Positions 51,063 through 62,189 are shown, numbered from the stretch's first letter. The stretch: 64,000 bases of DNA from Vicugna pacos (GCF_048564905.1 NC_133008.1:10190453-10254452); one strand, 5' to 3'. Translations and numbers: made by a program. The notes: a model not told the origin generated them from the letters alone.

Positions 51063-52069
51063 TGATTTGTTTGGTTTTTTTTTTTAACATTTTTTACTGA
51101 TTTATAACCATTTTACAATGTTCTGTCAAATCCCAGTGTAGGGCACAATTTTGCAGTTATACATGAACATATATATATTCATTGTCACATTCCTTTCTCT
51201 GTGAGCTACCATAAGATCTTGTATATATTTCCCTGTGCTATACAGTATAATCTTGTTTATCTATTCTATGTATGCCTGTCAGTATCTACAATTTTGAAAT
51301 CCCAGTCTGTCCCTTCCTACCCCCCACCCCCTTGGCAACCACAAGTTTGTGTTCTGTGTCTATGAGTCTGTTTCTGTTCTGTATTTATACTTTGTTTGTG
51401 TGTGTGTTTTGTTTTGTTTTGTTTTGTTTTAGATTCCACATATAAGCGATCTCATATGGTATTTTTCTTTCTCTTTCTGGCTTACTTCACTTAGAATGAC
51501 ATTCTCCAGGAGCATCCATGTTGCTGCAAATGGTGTTATGTTGTCAGTTTTTATGGCTGAGTAGTATTCCATTGTATAAATATACCACACCTTCTTTATC
51601 CAGTCATCCATTGATGGATGTTTAGGCTGTCTCCATGTCTTGGCTGTTGTAAATAGTGCTGCTATGAACATTGGGGTGCAGGTGTCTTTTTGAAGTAGGG
51701 TTCCTTCTGGATACAAGCCCAGGAGTGGGATTCCTGGGTCATATGGTAAGTCTATTCCTAGTCTTTTGAGGAATCTCCACACTGTTTTCCATAGTGGCTG
51801 CACCAAACTGCATTCCCACCAGCAGTGTAGGAGGGTTCCCCTTTCTCCACAGCCTCTCCAGCATTTGTCATTTTTGGATTTTTGAATGACGGCCATTCTG
51901 ACTGGTGTGAAGTGATACCTCATTGTAGTTTTGATTTGCATTTCTCTGATAATTAGTGATATTGAGCATTTCTTCATGTGCTTTTTGATCATTTGTATGT
52001 CTTCCTTGGAGAATTGCTTGATTAGGTCTTCTGCCCATTTTCGGACTGGGTTGTTTGGTTGTTTCTTAT
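51063..52069 (-). mobile_element. LINE-1, 5' truncated, youngest in the window
   Basis: About 1 kb with 3' UTR (51078-51428) and the last part of ORF2. GGCAACTCGTGTTTTA (51047-51062) and GGCAACTCATGTTTTA (52070-52085) form a 15/16 target duplication. A T-run next to 51073 is the reversed A-tail, and a (GTTTT)n run lies at about 51405-51430. The open ORF2 end and clear duplication point to a recent insertion. It cannot move by itself because ORF1 and most of ORF2 are absent. Confidence 0.95.
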
Positions 52070-52079
52070 GGCAACTCAT
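51429..52079 (-). CDS. LINE-1 ORF2p C-terminal fragment, 216 codons open
   Basis: Runs from [20 protein letters not shown] through [20 protein letters not shown] to SLICGI and a TAA stop. The Cys-rich motif (C at positions about 73, 77 and 89, with H at about 85, in [18 protein letters not shown]) is intact. [13 protein letters not shown] is the standard late ORF2 wording. The endonuclease and reverse transcriptase parts are missing. The first codons (MSCH) come from the target duplication and not from L1, so the frame's ATG is a host accident. No function is expected. Confidence 0.92.
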   Translation of the reverse strand: MSCHKKQPNNPVRKWAEDLIKQFSKEDIQMIKKHMKKCSISLIIREMQIKTTMRYHFTPVRMAVIQKSKNDKCWRGCGERGTLLHCWWECSLVQPLWKTVWRFLKRLGIDLPYDPGIPLLGLYPEGTLLQKDTCTPMFIAALFTTAKTWRQPKHPSMDDWIKKVWYIYTMEYYSAIKTDNITPFAATWMLLENVILSEVSQKEKEKYHMRSLICGI

Positions 52080-52085
52080 GTTTTA

Positions 52086-52850
52086 GAGCAGAGAGCAGGA
52101 GGCCATCCCGGCAAAGCCGACCTGGGATTACTGCTTCGCTGAGCGCAGCTGATGCAAGGCCTCGGCCGGCCTTAGCCTCACATCGCTGATCTGCCTCCCA
52201 GGCAGAACCCTCGTCTCAGGCCCCCTGAAAGGCCCAGCACAGGCAGGAGAACCAATTAATTAGAGAAAGTGTTCTCTGTATGTGCACTTTCTGGGGAGAA
52301 GATAATTAGATTTCTGTGGTTAAGAAGACAAACTCCCGTTCGGTCTCTTCCAAGAACGGGGCCACTTCCTCTCTGAACACAGCAGATTTCTTCCTGTTTC
52401 ATTCATTGGGATTCTACTGCCTGATGGGGTGCTTGGTTTATAAGTGGGGTGAAGATTGCCAGGGGACTTCAGGAACAGGGACAAAGCCCCCTGCATCCCC
52501 AGAGTGAGACCAGGTCTCTAGAGGGACAGAATAATCTTCTTAGATGTCAAGGTGTCCTCCTGTGTCAGGCAGTGCCAGGTGGCACTTTGTCTCCAATGGG
52601 TTCTTCACCCCCTGTCCTGGACAAGGACCTCAAAGTAATCCCAGGAGCAAAGTTTGTCATATCAAGGAAACACTGCCCTTGGATATAAAGAGAAAGCGTA
52701 TTCCGTGACCATCAGGGGAGACTGGGTTCAGTTTCCTACACCTGGCAGAGAGAGGCACATGGCAGCCGAAGACAAGAAATGAGACCCATCGCATGTGATC
52801 TGACTCCCAGGATCTCCTCTACTCAGCCAAATATTCTTTTTAAAAAACAA
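52086..52850. other. Unique sequence, no firm feature
   Basis: Contains AGAACCAATTAATTAGAGAA near 52249 and GAAGATAATTAGATTTCTGT near 52298, both homeodomain-like. Otherwise nothing recognised. Confidence 0.35.
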
Positions 52851-52854
52851 ACAA

Positions 52855-52912
52855 ACAGAAAAAGCTTTATTAGTGGAGTGTAGTTGATTTACAACGTTGT
52901 GTTAGTTTCTGG
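52855..52912 (-). mobile_element. Very short LINE-1 3' end
   Basis: TATTAGTGGAGTGTAGTTGA, TTTACAACGTTGTGTTAGTT. About 60 bases of the L1 3' end with an A/C-rich (AAAC) stretch to its left. It directly precedes a MIR. Confidence 0.7.
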
Positions 52913-52919
52913 GTTTGAA

Positions 52920-53130
52920 GAGCAAGGCTAACATTTACTGAGCATCTGGTAAATGTCAGATGCTTGACGTGCAAGACTTCATTTAATCCTCACAATAAAC
53001 CTAAAAGGAATGTACGCTTATTCCTCCCATTTCATACGTGAGGAAGTAGTAGTCTAAGATCGCCTTGCGAGTAAGTGGCAGGACCAGGTCACAGACGCAG
53101 TTCTTTCTGATCCCAAACCTTCCCATCTTC
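52920..53130 (+). mobile_element. MIR SINE, near complete
   Basis: GCTAACATTTACTGAGCATC, CTTCATTTAATCCTCACAAT, CATTTCATACGTGAGGAAGT and GTAAGTGGCAGGACCAGG. Good MIR order on the plus strand. Confidence 0.82.
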
Positions 53131-54022
53131 CCGATGGGCTGTCTTGCCCCAGCCCAGAGTAGGCTCTTTGCCCTTGCCAGCGAGCCATCTTTGGATGCTA
53201 CTTGAAAGTCCAGGGGACAGTGGACTTCATGACCACATCCTCAAGTGCCTGCCCTTGAAGAGTGAATCATAATGGCTGGAGAAACCCTTGGATGAAGGCA
53301 GGATACCATTTTATTAAGAACCCACAGACTTTCTAAGGCTAATCAGGGCGTCCAAAGGACCAGCTGCTGGCCAATTTGGCCCAGAGATGTGTTATTTCTT
53401 TCCACGCAATGTCAGTACTGCCTCTGCTTGTTTGTTTTTCGGTTGGAGTTACTGTATTTCTTTGGGGTTTTTTCCCCATTTTCTCATTTTCGCATCCCTG
53501 AAACCAAGATGCATCTTAAAGATGCCGCTGGCAAGGCATAAGCCATAACTGTCAGTGTCTGTGTCTGCTTATCAAGGCTTGCAGAATGGGTATTAGCAGC
53601 TTGCAAAAGATCCTGGAGGCAAGAGCAGAGCAGGCACAGAGGATGATACAGTGTGGGAAAGACGCAGATTTCAACCACACTGCTGGAGAAGCAACGCAAA
53701 GCAGTCAGATTTTAAGCGGGAAGATGTTTCAGGGGAACTTCAAACTGATTAATTTTGCATGAGATTTCCTTTCCAGATATGCACAAGCTTGATGTGGCAT
53801 AAAGGTTTTGCATCTAAATAAGTTTAAAATGGCTCTTTCTGTATGTATAAAATTAATCCTGAAGTGATAAGAAAGACCTGGGTCATAGCATAACCAGCCA
53901 ATTGCATTTTCTCAGTGGTATATAAAATGACAGTGCAACTTAAAATAGATGATGTCTTAAATTTGACGAAGTATGGTATTTGACCCCCTCAAAAAATTGC
54001 TTTCTTGAGCTTCCAGCCAAAA
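53131..54022. other. Unique sequence, no firm feature
   Basis: A stretch near 53470-53530 (TTTCGCATCCCTGAAACCAA, GATGCATCTTAAAGATGCCG) might be a decayed Tigger-like element but is too weak to call. The AT-rich part at 53.75-53.95 kb is unique. Confidence 0.35.
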
Positions 54023-54036
54023 AAATCAGGAAGTCT

Positions 54037-54188
54037 GGCGGGGAGGGTATAGCTCAGTGGTAGAGCATATGCTTAGCATGCACGAGATCCTGGGTTCAAT
54101 CCCCAGTATCTCCATTAAAAAAATAATAATAAATAATACATTAATTAATAAATAATAAAAACCTAGTTACCCCCCAAAATGGAGGAAG
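54037..54188 (+). mobile_element. tRNA-derived camelid SINE (vic-1 type), best copy
   Basis: Box A TAGCTCAGTGG at 54050-54060 and box B GGTTCAATCCC at 54093-54103, a tRNA-Ala-like head with a TTAGCAT anticodon-arm region, then an AT-rich tail with (AATA)n. AAATCAGGAAGTCT (54023-54036) and AAATCAGAAAGTCT (54189-54202) are a 13/14 target duplication. The copy looks young. It is not a tRNA gene, because the acceptor and other stems do not pair as in a real tRNA. Confidence 0.94.
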
Positions 54189-54202
54189 AAATCAGAAAGT
54201 CT

Positions 54203-54764
54203 AATAATACAGTGCCTGTATTTCTTCACAGCAGCCATTAGCTAGAGAGCTAAGAGGTGGTTTCCCCCATTTGAATGGGGTATACTGCCCTCTCCAGTTT
54301 GCCCCAGTCCCCACCATTCCCTACTACCTTACACTAGACCCTCTTCAGTCATTCTGGTTACTATGTGGCCTCAGTGGACATTTGAGTCTGTCAGCCTGGA
54401 AAAGATAGGTTCAGTGTTGTCTGATCGGGAAACCACGATCCATATACGGTCCCAGCAGAAAGGATGAACCTCGAATTCTTTCTTTAGATGAACTTCGGGG
54501 AAGGGGAGAAGAATTCAGACCCAAGAGCAGCTACAGGACAACGGTGCTCAAGAGCACACCTTTGAAGGCACACTTCCTCAGCAGTGTACCAGCATCCCAC
54601 CCTGTTTCGTTGTTAACTCAAATGACTGGGCGGCTATCTCCAGCCACTAAATGTCTATTCCGCTCATCCTGTGAGTGTCACAGAGATGTCCAGGCTTGGC
54701 CAAAACTGAGCCGAGGAGGCAACCCAGGCTGGAATCTCTGTTTCCCACGCATCTATTCATTCAC
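54203..54764. other. Unique sequence, no firm feature
   Basis: Nothing recognised. The 116-codon plus frame (54544-54894) runs into an old repeat. Confidence 0.35.
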
Positions 54765-55270
54765 TTGCAAATTTCTGCTGAGCGCTGCTAGTGTCAGGCA
54801 GCAAGCTGGGCACCTGAGATGTACAAATGAAGCACATTGTCTACGGAGGAGAAGCCGGCACAGAAAACGATATGGCATGGGGGACGTGTCCTAAAACAAG
54901 GAGACAAGTGGCAGGAAAAGTAAGTGATTATTTCTATTTTGGGACATCAGAGAAAAGCGATTTCTAAACAGGTTTTTAAAATATGCATACTTGTCTAGGG
55001 GACAAGAAGGAAAAGGCATTCTAGACGCGGAGGCAGGAGGTAATTGAGTGTGACGGAGCCTCGAGGACTGTCCTTGGAGACGATGCTGGAGAGGTCGATG
55101 GGTCTGCACCGTGTGAAGCATTTGGAGCCAGCCTGGAGTCTGGACCTTGTCTTGCCTGCCAGAGAGTCCTCGAAGGGTTTTAAGAGTTGGGGCGGAGGGA
55201 CACAGGAGAATCAAATTCAGAGGCAGGGTGCAGGGTGGATTTGGAGAGAGAATGGAGACGGAAGACAGGT
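54765..55270 (+). mobile_element. Ancient interspersed repeat, unnamed group
   Basis: ATTCATTCACTTGCAAATTT, CTGCTGAGCGCTGCTAGTGT, AAGGCATTCTAGACGCGGAG, CGAAGGGTTTTAAGAGTTGG. This is the same order as the copy at 43.3 kb. The 148-codon minus frame is a by-product. Confidence 0.4.
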
Positions 55271-55494
55271 GGCTGGTAAAACACTTTGGTGAGCAGGGTT
55301 GGCACCTGAGGTGAGCCCGTGCTAGAAAGGATCCCAAGGAGAGAACATATTCAAGAATGTTTATCTCTACCTTAATTCAAGCCTTGGGATAAGATTATAA
55401 TTGGAGAGTATTTAAGATATAACATTCATGCAGGGACCCAGACCCTCCCACCATCTCCTTCTATTCCAGCAAGTGAATGGAAAAATGAGAAAGG

Positions 55495-55640
55495 GTTCCC
55501 CTGGGCCACGCTTGTAAGTGATGACATCACTCTGATCACATCCGATTGGCTAGAAGTCAGTCACATGACTGTGCCCAGCTGCAAGGGAGCCTGCATCTAA
55601 GCTGTGTGCCCAGGAGGAGCAGGGATGCAGAACATCGCCA
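55495..55640 (+). mobile_element. Ancient repeat fragment shared with 62.2 kb
   Basis: GATGACATCACTCTGATCAC, ATCCGATTGGCTAGAAGTCA and GTCACATGACTGTGCCCAGC resemble GTGACAGTCACTTCCATTCA and TTTCATTGTCTAGGACCAGT at 62.46-62.5 kb. Family not named. Confidence 0.4.
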
Positions 55641-57387
55641 CTGCCTCAGAAGATGAGGAAGAAGAACCTCTATCAGAGATTCCCCAGTTACTAAATTGAG
55701 CAACCACAGACATGGTGATTCCATCAACCCATGAGAAGATGATGGGGGTGGGATGATGGACATTCAGGTCTGCACATAGTAACTTCAAAGAGCAGGTGGA
55801 TATTTGGGTAGGACTGGATATACGGGTTCTTAGTTCAAGGTCAACCGGAGCCAAGGAGTGAGACTTTGTGAGTCTCCAAAAGAAGTTCAAGTCTTACTGG
55901 TCTCTGCTCTCAGCCCTGAGAGCCACCCACCCAAGGGTGGTCACGGGGCAAAATGGAGCACATCCAATCTAGTCTCATCATCCCTGAGCTTGTCGCAACT
56001 GTCCCAGCCAAACGGAAGTCTCCATAATGAATGACAACTGTTACAATAGCGTGGATCAAGCCTCACTGATCTCAGAATCCTCCAAGGAGCGAGAACGGGG
56101 GCCAAAGTCCAGAAATGCTCCATCCTTCCTTCTTGTATCCATTTCCTCCTTGTCCTCCTTCATAAAGCTACAGTACGTGCAGGAGTCGCTGGGGCTCACT
56201 GGACCTCCCCGGGTCCCTCAGTCCATTAAACTCACAATGAACAGAAAAGATGCCAAGAGCTGCAGTGTGATAATGAAGCAAAGGGGTTTGACTTCATCCT
56301 GGAAGACAAAGGGAAGCCCAGGTCCACCCTGGCTCTGAGACAGAATCCCATCCGAGGCACAGATGTCACAGCTCAGAGTCCTCCTTCCTTAATGATGTGT
56401 AAGGCCATCCCCTCCCCTGCAATAGTCCAATGGGGTCACATTCCAGAACAGGGTCCTATTTGTCCCCACCCCTCACTAGAGTAGTTCTACCTGAGTCTTG
56501 CCCGTCCTCCAGCATCTGGAGCACCTACTGTGCTCTGGACCCTGTGTAGACGGTGGTGGTTAAGACAGATCAGTCTGCAAAGAGAGGTCAAAGTGAGGAG
56601 GTTGAAGACAAGGCTGGTAGCAATAGCGAAGCAGTTCCTGCCCGAGGTGAGAGATGATCTGTTGGCCCCCAGGTGGCATCAGGGCAGAGGTCCGGGAACA
56701 CTTCAGTCCAGCCCTGCTGTCACCTTCCCCGCTGCAGGATTCTAAAGCAAGAGAGCAGTGTGCATGGAGCAAGAACTGAGCTGGAAGCAAGAAGTGCTTA
56801 ATTAACCACGCAGCGGTCTGATACCAACAGCTCCCAAGACCCACCTCCCCGAGAGCAGAGCTTTCTGGCAAAACCTGGGCTGAAACATGCAGCTTAGGTG
56901 GGAGGCCTTCATAAGCCTCTTCCCCAGCAGAAACTGGAGAATTTCCCACTTGCAAATCTAAATCTTGGGCCAGCACGAGCTGGAGCTGAATCGCAGAGAA
57001 AATGAGAGCCCGGCCCCCAAGTACATGCACCCTTGCAGCCTCCTGTGGGCAGAAAGAGGAGCAGGTACTCATGGGCTCAAGCCAGGATGTGCGTGTGCTG
57101 TGGGCTGACCTGGGAGGCACAGGGCCCCTCAGCTCCAGGGCGGGCCCTGATTCTCAGGGACCAGCTGCCCCTCCTCTCTGAGGGGCCTGGAAAGGGGCTG
57201 GGGGAGGAGCAGTGCCCAGGAGGGCAACTGGGAAAGGTTCCTGCTACAGCTCTCGCCCTTCCTCTCCCTGTGTGCTCCGCGAGCCGGTCAGTACTCAGAC
57301 CAGAGCTCTCAGGGATCCTGTAGCATAGCCAGGGTGCACAGTGGCTAAATCATGGAGTGGGATTCAGCTCCATCAAATCAAACCCCT
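55641..57387. other. Unique sequence, no firm feature
   Basis: Includes the longest minus-strand AUG frame outside repeats (56560-57120, 186 codons). It is open but has no recognisable domain, signal peptide or splice context. 56.5-57.3 kb is GC-rich, which favours chance frames. The rest shows no family. Confidence 0.35.
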
Positions 57388-57845
57388 CCTTGAGGGACCT
57401 GGAGGGCGTTACCCTGAGTGAAATAAGCCAGATGGAGAAAGACCAAAAGAAAATGAACCAATTTTCTAGAAACAAACAATAGAATGGTTATCAGAGGCTG
57501 AGGGGGGGGGGCGTGGAATGGATGGATGTAGGTCGAAGGGTATAAACTTTCAGTTGTAAGAAGCTTAAGCTCTAAGGATCTCATGTACACCGTGGTGACT
57601 GTAGTCAACCATACAGGATTGTTTCCTGAAAGTTACTGAGATTAGATCTTAAGCATTCTTACCACCACCAAAAAAAAAAAAAAAAATGAGTTAACTATGT
57701 GAGGTGACCCATGAGCCAGTTATCTTGATCTCGGTAGCCATTCCACCATGTATATCAAATAATCACATTGTATACTTCAAATATATAAAATTATATTTGT
57801 CAAATAGTCCACCATAAACTTGTGGAGAAAAAAGATTTCATTTTA
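57388..57845 (+). mobile_element. L1M LINE 3' end
   Basis: GGGCGTTACCCTGAGTGAAA, TAAGCCAGATGGAGAAAGAC, ATGGTTATCAGAGGCTGAGG, TCTCATGTACACCGTGGTGA, TAGATCTTAAGCATTCTTAC and TGAGTTAACTATGTGAGGTG. Plus orientation, decayed, with a long internal A-run near 57670. Confidence 0.82.
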
Positions 57846-57964
57846 ATGTATTTTAAAATAAGAACAAAATGGATATGATAATGAATACGTAATTATCAAT
57901 CCATTCTGAATTATATCAATTTTTATACCAACATACCAATACAGTCATAAAAAATTTCTATGCA

Positions 57965-57985
57965 TGTGTGTGTGTGTGTGTGTGT
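57965..57985 (+). repeat. Short (GT)n microsatellite
   Basis: GT units directly followed by a T11 run and a short ATGG-start. No function assigned. Confidence 0.85.
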
Positions 57986-59145
57986 ATTTTTTTTTTTAAT
58001 GGAGGAAGAGACCCAGAAGGTGGCAGTGCCTAGGGCCCATAAAGCCACAATGTGGGCCTGTCCATTTCCCTCAAGGAAACTTGCTGGTGCCCCTGAATGC
58101 AGACATTGTCTCCATTCTTCTTCAGACATTTATGATTTCTTTCTACAAAGTAAGTCCTTTAATGTTTACATTTATTTTTATAATTGCTTGTCATCTTCCC
58201 CACCAGCCTGCACGCACCACAAGTGTGTGGGTTACAAACATCTTATACACTGCTGTGGTTGAACCAGTGAATGAATTTCATTAATTTCTGTCCTGAAACA
58301 CGTCTATCCTTCTGCAGTGGTGCGTCCCTTAAGCATCAAGCCCCTCCCCCTCTGCTCCCGCCTGGGGACTCGCAGTTTCCAGGGTAGTCACTCTAGGCAG
58401 AAACCCATCTGCAAGGTAAAGTCAGCGGCTGGTGGCTGTCTATGCAGAGGGACTCGGTGTCAGTTTCAATTCCATTGCTCTCATTCTATCTTCATATTAT
58501 TGAGGCATAAGGGATTAGGGTGCAACTGTAGGAAGATTTATCTACATTTGGGAATAGCATTTTCATGGGTTTCCACTCTTGCTCACTTATTGAAAATGAC
58601 ACCTTCAAGGTTTATCACCTGGAAATTTGCCTAACCCTCAAGCTATCTTTCTTGATGTGCATTTGTGAAGTCTTCATGATTTTGGTTGGTTTGTTCACCT
58701 ATTCATTTATTTAATAAATATTTATCAGCACCTATTTCGTGGGTGCAGGAGACTTTATTCAAGATGGGGAGCTCTGCTTGGAACAGAGCAAGGTCCTTGC
58801 CGACATCCTTTCCGCCCCACCCCCTCCATCTTACCGCCCATGGAGAATTTCTGCTGACACCTCTTCCCCACACCTTCTGCACACTCCTATCATTTTCTTT
58901 TCCTCCTGAACTGCTTTGAAAACTCGAAAATCTTCTCCCTCCGTTAAGTGGAATAATTCACTTCTCTCCAGCTTCTGCTTCATCTAAAGGATCCATGTCA
59001 CTTCAATCCAGTTCTTGCTTCATTTAACAGAATCCATTCCTTTTCTTTTTCTTTCCTTTTCATTTTCCTTTGAAGGTAGTTGCGAGCAGAAGTAGCCACA
59101 ACAACAAAAGTGTTGTTACAAAATTACTTAGAGGAACAGGAGCCT
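57986..59145. other. Unique sequence, no firm feature
   Basis: T-rich pieces near 59.0 kb (CTTTTCTTTTTCTTTCCTTT). No repeat or exon recognised; frames near 58.3-58.9 kb are unsupported. Confidence 0.35.
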
Positions 59146-59149
59146 GGCT

Positions 59150-59285
59150 TTCAGAAACAGCCTGCACCACTCAAGTCGCCCTGAGACCTTGGACAGGCAG
59201 GTTCCCTCCCCACAACCTGTTTCCTCGTCTATAAAATAGAAATATTAATCCGATCTCCCAGCGCTAGTAAGTGTTGCACGTCAGA
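59150..59285 (-). mobile_element. MIR fragment
   Basis: CACCACTCAAGTCGCCCTGA and CTGTTTCCTCGTCTATAAAA and TAGAAATATTAATCCGATCT, reversed MIR. Confidence 0.75.
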
Positions 59286-60289
59286 TGGCCAGCACATGGC
59301 CTAGCTGGTGGTGCCGGCGAGAGCGACGTGACCCTGTAAGAAAGATGTCGAAACATTTCACTGTCTTAAAGAACACGCGAGTTAGTTTCTTTTTCCAGAA
59401 GAGTCCTGAAATGACAGAGCACCTCTGCTTCTGTCATGTAATCCAGGGACCAGGTCGCGGGCACTCTGGATGGTTGACTGCATGGCTGGAGCTAAGATCC
59501 CACCTCCTCTGGGTACCAGCCAATGGAAGAGCTTGGATCAAGCATCCCCAACATCTTCAGATCCCCAAATACCAACATTCAGAAGGGCTGTGCACAGAGA
59601 CTCTCGGGCAGCCATGTACCCAGTTCCAACTCCATTACTGGCGAAGAAGAGAATGAATTTGAATAAACACTAGCTTAGACCTCTCCTGTTAGTTTTCAAT
59701 AAATAGCTGCTATTATTTTCAAGGTACTCCTCTCCAAGGCAAATCAGCAGAGTTCCAAGGACTGGAAGAAGGATCACAAAGATACTCTGTCTTTAGACAA
59801 GTGAAAATTTTAGTCTGGAGTCACTGGTCGATTCAGCTATTGACATTTTCTGTTCCCTAACTGAGGGACCCAGAAGCTTCTCTTAGCTTCTATTTGGCAG
59901 TTATATCCAGTCCTCTTCATGAAAGAATGAAAATGAGAAACCTCAACACATAGAGCCTTGGGGGAAAAAAATTAGGACCCAACTCTTGGGTAAAAGTTAA
60001 TATACTTTTAAGTAAGTGAATCACTAAGTGGATGCATAGCCTGAGATAAAAACCAGGGTTAATTCACTGGGAAGCTGGTGTGAGGAGGGAAGGAGTCCTG
60101 GGGTTCGGGGTCAGGCAGGACTCAGTTCCCAGAGGGAGCCAGCATGGATTTTCCATGCCCTTCTCTGGAGGTAGCCATCTGCAGGGGCCAGGGGAGTCCG
60201 TTCCCTGGGAGAAGGGGGATGTCTCTCTCTTAATACAAGATTCATATCCAGAGCTGACGCTCAGAGTCCCTGCCCTTGGTAAGACTCTG
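59286..60289. other. Unique sequence, no firm feature
   Basis: Nothing recognised. The 123-codon plus frame (59285-59656) lacks support. Confidence 0.35.
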
Positions 60290-60975
60290 CCTCCTGCATC
60301 CCGGCACCGACAGCCTCCACATCCCGACCTTGGGACTAATGCCGTCATGCCTCTCACCTTGATCACGTTAGGACTCCTGCAGCCCTCACCAGGGCAGGCT
60401 GTTCTTGCTCTCGCCCCCCATGCCTCTGCACCTGGAGGCTGGTAAAGGTCCACCTTGTTCCTCAAGATCTTGCGTCCTCCTGCCTGGGACCAACCCAGTT
60501 TCCCTGCCATGTCACTGGACAATATAGCATCCAATGTGCCAGTGTTGCATCATCTACATCACTCCCCCACCTCCATCGGATCGCTTGCAATCTCTCTGCA
60601 CGACATCTCTTCTTTCATAACCTTCAGTGGTTTCAAAACCCATGTAGGTGATTCTAGAACACTCTAGTCTCATGTCCCTGACCTCAGAGCCCCTCCCCTA
60701 GCTCATGCATTACCTTGTCTCAGCGACTTGCTCCCAGGAGCACACCTCGGCCTTTGCATCACCAAGAACTGTAAACATAACCCTTCCAAAATTTCCCTTT
60801 CAAACACTTCATCTTCCTCACCCACCCCTGGCTTCTCAGCTCACTCCGTCCAGGACCCCAAAGCCAACAATCCTCCACCCACCTCCGGGGCCTACAGTCT
60901 TACCAACGTCCTCTTGTCCCTGAGCCCCTGACGTCCTCTCTTCCCTCTGCCTCACTGTCACGGTCAATCCTTATA
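60290..60975 (+). mobile_element. Possible L2 LINE 3' fragment
   Basis: CATCGGATCGCTTGCAATCT, ACCTTCAGTGGTTTCAAAAC, CACACCTCGGCCTTTGCATC and ACTTCATCTTCCTCACCCAC have L2-like composition and order, but the copy is old. Confidence 0.4.
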
Positions 60976-61164
60976 GTCTTTCCATTACAACATTCTCATT
61001 CCATTGATCTGAGATTTGTGGCTTATTTCCAGGTTGTTGCAGCTTAAAAATTAATCAGAAGTCACCAAAAACTGCCTGGATTCCATCATCGGGTTGACTC
61101 CGTAATGAAGGCATTTGCTGTCTGGGGGACCCTGCTGGGTAAATGACTGCTACTTAGTGGCCCA

Positions 61165-61432
61165 GGCTGGGAAGGGATGAACTGGGAGTTCGAGATTTGC
61201 AGATACTAACTACAATGTATAAAATAGATAAACAACAAGTTTATACTGTATAGCACAAGGAACTATACTCAGTATCTTGCAGTAACTTATAATGAAAAAG
61301 AATATGAAAAGGAATATATGCATGTATTTATATGACTGAACTATTATGCTGTACACAGAAACTGAAACAACATTGCAAACTGACTATACTTCAAAAAAAT
61401 TTTTAAAAAATCAATAAAAAAGCACATTAAAA
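61165..61432 (+). mobile_element. LINE-1 3' UTR with A-rich tail
   Basis: GGGAAGGGATGAACTGGGAG, CAGATACTAACTACAATGTA, TATACTGTATAGCACAAGGA and GTACACAGAAACTGAAACAA. This is the cetartiodactyl L1 3' end in plus orientation, ending in A-rich sequence into which a SINE has inserted. Confidence 0.88.
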
Positions 61433-61442
61433 AAAACATAAT

Positions 61443-61598
61443 AGGGGGAGGGTATAGCTCAAGTGGTAGAGTGCATGATTGGCATGCATGAATTCGTGAG
61501 TTCAATCCCCAGTACCTCCTCCAAGAATAAATAAATACTAAATAAACCTAATTACCCCCCACCAAAATTAATTAATTAATTAATTAATTTCTTTAAAA
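61443..61598 (+). mobile_element. tRNA-derived camelid SINE (vic-1 type) in the L1 A-tail
   Basis: GGGTATAGCTCAAGTGGTAG for box A and GAGTTCAATCCCCAGTACCT for box B. The tail holds (AATA)n and (ATTA)n stretches, including a 24-base AATT run at 61567-61590. AAAAAACATAAT (about 61431-61442) and AAAAACCATAAT (61599-61610) are the likely target duplication. Confidence 0.9.
61567..61590 (+). repeat. (AATT)n in the SINE tail
   Basis: Six ATTA/AATT units in a row, part of the SINE's AT-rich tail. Confidence 0.9.
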
Positions 61599-61624
61599 AA
61601 AAACCATAATTGTGAAGGATGAAC

Positions 61625-62008
61625 TCGATCTCGCTCGGCCAAAGACAAAGTGTCAGCTGGACTGGTTCCTTCCGGAGAGTCTGAGGGGAGAATGCATTTA
61701 TTTCTTTGCCTTTCCCAGCTTCTAGTGGCTGCTGGCATTCCTGGGCTGGGGTCCCTTCCCTCCGTCTTCAGAGTGCATCTTCCAACCTCTGCCTCCAGCA
61801 TCACCGAGTCTTCTCCTCTGATTCTGACTCCCCTGCATCCCTTTCCTCAGGGGCATGGAGAGTCTGTCAGGATCACCGGGACCATCTCTCCTTCTCGCAA
61901 TCCTTAACCATACCTGCAGAACACTTTCCTCATAGGAGGTAACACTCATAGGATTCAGAGATTAAAATGTGGACGTCTTTGGGGGGCCAGGTGTCAGACC
62001 TGCCACGA
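61625..62008 (-). mobile_element. MLT1-like MaLR LTR, partial
   Basis: Fossil LTR in minus orientation: TCTGAGGGGAGAATGCATTT, TTCTAGTGGCTGCTGGCATT, TCTGATTCTGACTCCCCTGC and GTGGACGTCTTTGGGGGGCC. The upstream part of the LTR is missing beyond the L1/SINE group. Age class about 70-100 million years. Confidence 0.75.
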
Positions 62009-62189
62009 GGACCAAAAACGTCAACTAATGTTTCCCTGCCTCAAGAAGTTGCCTTCTAGTCCTTCTCAGGCATTAGCTGGGAAGGCAGAGATTCCTGCCT
62101 GCCCCTAGGCTGGGATCTGGATGGCTGGGGCTGGACTTCATGCAGGCTTTCCCTAAAACCTTAAAGAAACCTTGCTTTGGCTGGCAGTA

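Noticed and set aside
53470-53530. Tigger-like DNA transposon end
   Set aside because: Only a short stretch resembles the family, and no second end was seen.
54041-54114. Possible tRNA gene
   Set aside because: Box A and B are those of a tRNA-derived SINE. The stems do not pair as in a functional tRNA, the tail is AT-rich, and target duplications frame it.
60064-60534. 156-codon minus-strand frame
   Set aside because: It overlaps a 121-codon plus frame and probable old L2 sequence, and no domain is recognised.
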